NCBI RefSeq assembly: GCF_009755605.1
Contig: NZ_WPNZ01000020.1
Span: 1 to 64,000 of the forward strand
Direction: 5' to 3'
Length of the DNA stretch: 64,000 nucleotides
Source: Streptomyces typhae
GTDB taxonomy: Bacteria > Actinomycetota > Actinomycetes > Streptomycetales > Streptomycetaceae
The stretch's first letter is position 1. Every line of letters begins with the position of its first letter. The position numbers were made by a program, and so were the translations under genes. Below the pieces are notes generated by a model. That model searched no databases. It saw only the letters and a program-made list of their open reading frames with translations, and had not been told where the DNA came from. Below are positions 61,366 through 64,000 of the stretch, in pieces.

Positions 61366-62571
61366 TCACCCGTGCCGCAGACGCCGTCGCACCCCCGCCA
61401 CGAGGCGTGCCGCCGTGAAGCCCGCGCCCTGGACGAAGCGCATGGCGGGGCCGAAGCTCGACGCGGTCGGCAGTCCGGCGAGGTAGAGACCGGGGTGCGA
61501 GGTCGTGAACCCGCCGTCCACGTGGGGCGATCCGTCGGTAAGGACGCGCAGGTTGTCCCGTACCGCGGGATCGATGACGTCCAGGCGGGAGGCCAGGGCG
61601 CGGAAGCCGGTGGCCGCGACGACGTGGTCGGTCTCCAGGACCGTGCCGCCACCCGGGCCGTCCGGGCCGTGGACCGAAAGCCGTACCCGGCCCCCGACGA
61701 CCCGTGCCGCTGTGAGCCGACGCCCGGTGAGCACCTCGACCCCGCCGCTCTCCACGCGGTCCCGTACCCACCAGGCGCCCGCCGGGCCGAGGGCGGTCGC
61801 GCAGACCCCGGCGCGCGCCTGTTCCGGGAGGCGGCGGAAGAGGCCGGGCCGTTCGGCGTAGAACCAGTTGCGCCAGCCGCAGCCGAGGCCGCTGTGCGGG
61901 GCGCGTGCCGACTGCCACCACGGGCGCTGCCAGGCGGGCGGCAGGGAGTTCCAGCGCACCCGCGGGGCGCGCGCGAGGACGCGTACGCGGGTGCCCTGCT
62001 CGGCGAGGAGCGCGGCGGTCTCCAGGGCGGCCTGCCCCGCGCCGAGCACCGTCACGTCCCGGTCGCGCAGGGGGCTCAGGTCCGTGTGGTGGCTGCTGTG
62101 CGAGACGTGGGCGGGGCCCAGGTCGCGTACCGCGGAGGGGATCTCCACGAACGGCATGACGCCGACGGCGAGTGCCACCGTGCGGCCCGGGAAGGTCTCG
62201 CCGTCGGTGGTCGTGACGGCGAAGCCGGCGTCCAGCGGCCGGACCGAGCGGACGAGGCGCTCGTCGACCGGCGGGGCGGCGTGCGCGGCGAACCACAGGC
62301 CGTACGCGGCGAAGTGCTCGACCGGCAGCGGCACCCCGTGTTCGGCCCGCAGCCCCTCGTGGGCGCAGTAGGCGGCGAGGCCGTACCGGCCGGCGGGGTC
62401 GGAGAGGTCGGACGCCCACGGCTCGGACTTCAGGAGCATGCCGCGTGGCATGTGGTCGCGCCAGGAGGCCATGGGCCTGCCGAAGACGCGTACGCGGAGT
62501 CCGGCGGCAGCGGCGTGCGCGGCGACGGACAGGCCGTAGGGGCCCGCCCCCACGATCAGCAGGTCATGCAT
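61366..62571 (-). CDS. FAD-dependent monooxygenase-like oxidoreductase
   Basis: This 401-aa flavoprotein has an FAD site LLIVGAGPYGLSVAAHA (4-20), a second NAD(P) fold VTVLGAGQAALETAALL (about 165-181) and a third segment VVAATGFRALASRL. The overall layout is that of flavin monooxygenases and L-lysine/L-ornithine N-hydroxylase relatives. The substrate cannot be told. Its ATG overlaps the upstream ATP-grasp gene by 8 bp, so the two are translationally coupled and likely act in one pathway. Confidence 0.87.
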   Translation of the reverse strand: MHDLLIVGAGPYGLSVAAHAAAAGLRVRVFGRPMASWRDHMPRGMLLKSEPWASDLSDPAGRYGLAAYCAHEGLRAEHGVPLPVEHFAAYGLWFAAHAAPPVDERLVRSVRPLDAGFAVTTTDGETFPGRTVALAVGVMPFVEIPSAVRDLGPAHVSHSSHHTDLSPLRDRDVTVLGAGQAALETAALLAEQGTRVRVLARAPRVRWNSLPPAWQRPWWQSARAPHSGLGCGWRNWFYAERPGLFRRLPEQARAGVCATALGPAGAWWVRDRVESGGVEVLTGRRLTAARVVGGRVRLSVHGPDGPGGGTVLETDHVVAATGFRALASRLDVIDPAVRDNLRVLTDGSPHVDGGFTTSHPGLYLAGLPTASSFGPAMRFVQGAGFTAARLVAGVRRRLRHG

Positions 62572-63838
62572 CGGTGACCGCCCGTTCCGTGGTGGGTGTG
62601 CCGGACAGGAGGGCGGGGGACGCCTCCCGGGCCCGGGTGGACAGGGTCAGCAGGATCTCCTGGGCCCCGTGCGCGAGGCGGGTGCGCGAGCGCCGGACGA
62701 CGTGCTGCCGCCACCGGCGCCACAGGTACGCGGCCGGATCGGGGTCGTCGGCGTCGGACCAGGCGAACTCGGCCGCGGCGCGGGCGCGCAGGGCGGTCAG
62801 GGGCGCGTGGTTCTCCACGACGAAGACCCGGCCGGGCCGTGGCGCGGGCGCGGGGACCGGGCGGTGGGTGAGGTCCAGGTGGGCGGCGCGCACCACGTCC
62901 GTGCCGGTGGCGTCGGCGAAGAGGCGGAACTGCGCGCCGGGGCGGGGATTGAAGTCGAGCAGGTGGTAGGTGCCGGTGCGGCTGTCGCGGCGGAAGTCCA
63001 GGTCGAACGCGCCCCGGTGGCGGAGGGCGGCGAGCAGGCGCCGGGCGAGCGTCCACAGGCCGTCGTCGTGCGTCCACTCGCCGACCGTCGTGAGACCGGC
63101 TCTGCGCGGCCGGGCGCGGCGCTTGCGGCCCGTACCGCCGCCGTGGACGGTGCCGTCCCGTCCCGCGTAGCCGTGCACGAACCAGTCGGCGTCGCGGCCG
63201 CCGGGGACGTACGCCTGAAGGAGGAGCCTGCTGCCGGCCTCGGCGGTGCGCGCGTGCAGGGCCGCCGCCTCGCGCGGTGAGCGGACCAGGACGGCGCTGC
63301 GCAGACCGCGTTCGCGGGGCAGCAGCCAGGGGCGGCTCCACTTGGCCACCGCCGGGGAGCCGAGGTCCCGTACCGCGTCGGCCGCGGCACGGGGGGACGA
63401 GGGCGCGACCGTCGGCGGGTGCGCCACGCCGAGACGGGCGCAGAGACCGGCGAGGGAGCCCTTGTCGGCGAGGCGGGCGGGCAGGCCTGTCGTGGGCAGG
63501 GGCAGCAGGTAGCGGTCCGCGAGGGCGTCGGCGACGGCGTCGACGGCGAGGGCGCCCGCGTCGTCCAGGGGGATCAGGACGGCCGGGCGGCCGACGCGCG
63601 CGGCGACCCGCAGCAGCGCCGCGCGCACGTTCTCGGGCGTGGCCGGGGCGGCCGGAGGCGCGTGCAGCCGGTGCAGATGGCGGGAGCGGCCGACCGGGCC
63701 GTGCGCGTCGTCGGCCACCAGGTGCACCTCCACCCCGGCGCGGCCGAGGGAACGCACCGCACCCAGCGTTCCGTGGTGAAAGGGATTCCGGTCGAGCCGC
63801 AGCAGTACCGCGGGAACGCGTGTGTCCAGAGAGTGCAA
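62564..63838 (-). CDS. ATP-grasp-family ligase-like protein
   Basis: This protein of about 424 aa has a pre-ATP-grasp domain (LDRNPFHHGTLGAVRSLGRAG) and a central ATP-grasp fold (about 115-320). The metal-binding end is LLDFNPRPGAQFRLF near 298-312, with Asp in place of the usual Glu before NPR. Such proteins ligate a carboxylate to an amine or thiol using ATP. TTG 63838 is chosen because AAGG precedes it and the family start follows; ATG 63922 is an alternative with no ribosome-binding site. It is first in an operon with the flavoprotein. Confidence 0.82.
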   Translation of the reverse strand: MHSLDTRVPAVLLRLDRNPFHHGTLGAVRSLGRAGVEVHLVADDAHGPVGRSRHLHRLHAPPAAPATPENVRAALLRVAARVGRPAVLIPLDDAGALAVDAVADALADRYLLPLPTTGLPARLADKGSLAGLCARLGVAHPPTVAPSSPRAAADAVRDLGSPAVAKWSRPWLLPRERGLRSAVLVRSPREAAALHARTAEAGSRLLLQAYVPGGRDADWFVHGYAGRDGTVHGGGTGRKRRARPRRAGLTTVGEWTHDDGLWTLARRLLAALRHRGAFDLDFRRDSRTGTYHLLDFNPRPGAQFRLFADATGTDVVRAAHLDLTHRPVPAPAPRPGRVFVVENHAPLTALRARAAAEFAWSDADDPDPAAYLWRRWRQHVVRRSRTRLAHGAQEILLTLSTRAREASPALLSGTPTTERAVTDA

Positions 63839-63923
63839 GGTCGGCCTTACTGATTGCTCGCCCAATGGGGCGATGTGAGGTCGCGGAGGGTTAAGGACTC
63901 GTTTGGCGCAATAGAAATACATA

Positions 63924-63936
63924 TGACGGAACGTCA
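63924..63936. promoter_or_regulatory. Palindrome upstream of the ATP-grasp operon
   Basis: TGACG-GAA-CGTCA is a perfect 5-bp inverted repeat in the AT-richer divergent promoter region between the ATP-grasp gene and the gene at the window edge. It may be an operator. Confidence 0.45.
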
Positions 63937-63968
63937 GTAATCCCGGGCGGGTACCACGAGGAGCTCTC

Positions 63969-64000
63969 ATGCGTCTTGCTTTTGTCCGTCTTGCTTTTGC
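63969..64000 (+). CDS. Start of a divergent gene, truncated by the window
   Basis: ATG 63969 follows GAGGAG by 5 bp and opens a frame reading MRLAFVRLAF before the window ends. The first codons contain a direct repeat (GTCTTGCTTTTG). Too little is visible to name a function; it is divergent from the ATP-grasp operon. Confidence 0.5.
   Translation, partial: MRLAFVRLAF

Overview
The window comes from a Streptomyces (or very close relative) chromosome, centred on the replication origin. The evidence is very high GC with strong third-position GC bias, frequent GTG starts, the canonical order rpmH-dnaA-oriC-dnaN-gnd-recF-DUF721-gyrB-gyrA, many DnaA boxes of the TTGTCCACA type, ten GTTTCACGTGAAAC parS palindromes, a SigR-type promoter before trxBA, and genes for rodlins and chaplins, which are essentially restricted to streptomycetes.

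Left arm (1-37 kb). The edge holds the first codons of an IS630-like transposase. Then come dnaB; a MATE transporter; the rpsF-ssb-rpsR-rplI operon; a small membrane protein; femX with an alanine-racemase-like gene; a GT87-like membrane protein; a class A PBP; a PadR regulator with inositol-phosphate synthase; an MFS protein; an LppU-family protein; CCA-adding enzyme; the envelope cluster DUF6049-murJ-pseudokinase; an ECF sigma with its anti-sigma; trxB-trxA; a GNAT protein; and the leftward block parB-parA-rsmG-jag-yidC-yidD-rnpA-rpmH. Cell-wall synthesis (FemX, PBP, MurJ, pseudokinase), replication (DnaB, SSB), segregation (ParAB/parS) and redox defence (SigR promoter, thioredoxin) are packed together.

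Origin (37-50 kb). dnaA has a very long repetitive domain II. The 1.07-kb dnaA-dnaN gap is oriC. dnaN, gnd, recF, the DciA/DUF721 gene, gyrB, gyrA and a DUF3566 membrane protein follow in one direction, ending at tRNA-Ile(GAT).

Right arm (50-64 kb). This part is more variable: small secreted and membrane proteins, a DLW-39-type peptide with a palindrome at its promoter, a large secreted/anchored protein, an XRE regulator with a Ser/Thr kinase, and tRNA-Ala(TGC). Then comes a surface-hydrophobicity cluster of three rodlins, one short chaplin and one unusually large LAETG-anchored chaplin. An ATP-grasp/flavin-oxygenase operon and the first codons of a divergent gene close the window.

The most unusual signals are not genes. 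Seven of the eight gaps between convergent genes contain short tandem-repeat arrays, each with its own unit and period (about 26, 10, 19, 16, 13, 18 and 12 bp), beside strong hairpins; the eighth contains two parS palindromes. All ten parS sites lie on the dnaB side of oriC. A second cluster of DnaA boxes lies upstream of dnaB. Functions are inferred from recognised families and motifs; no database search was run.
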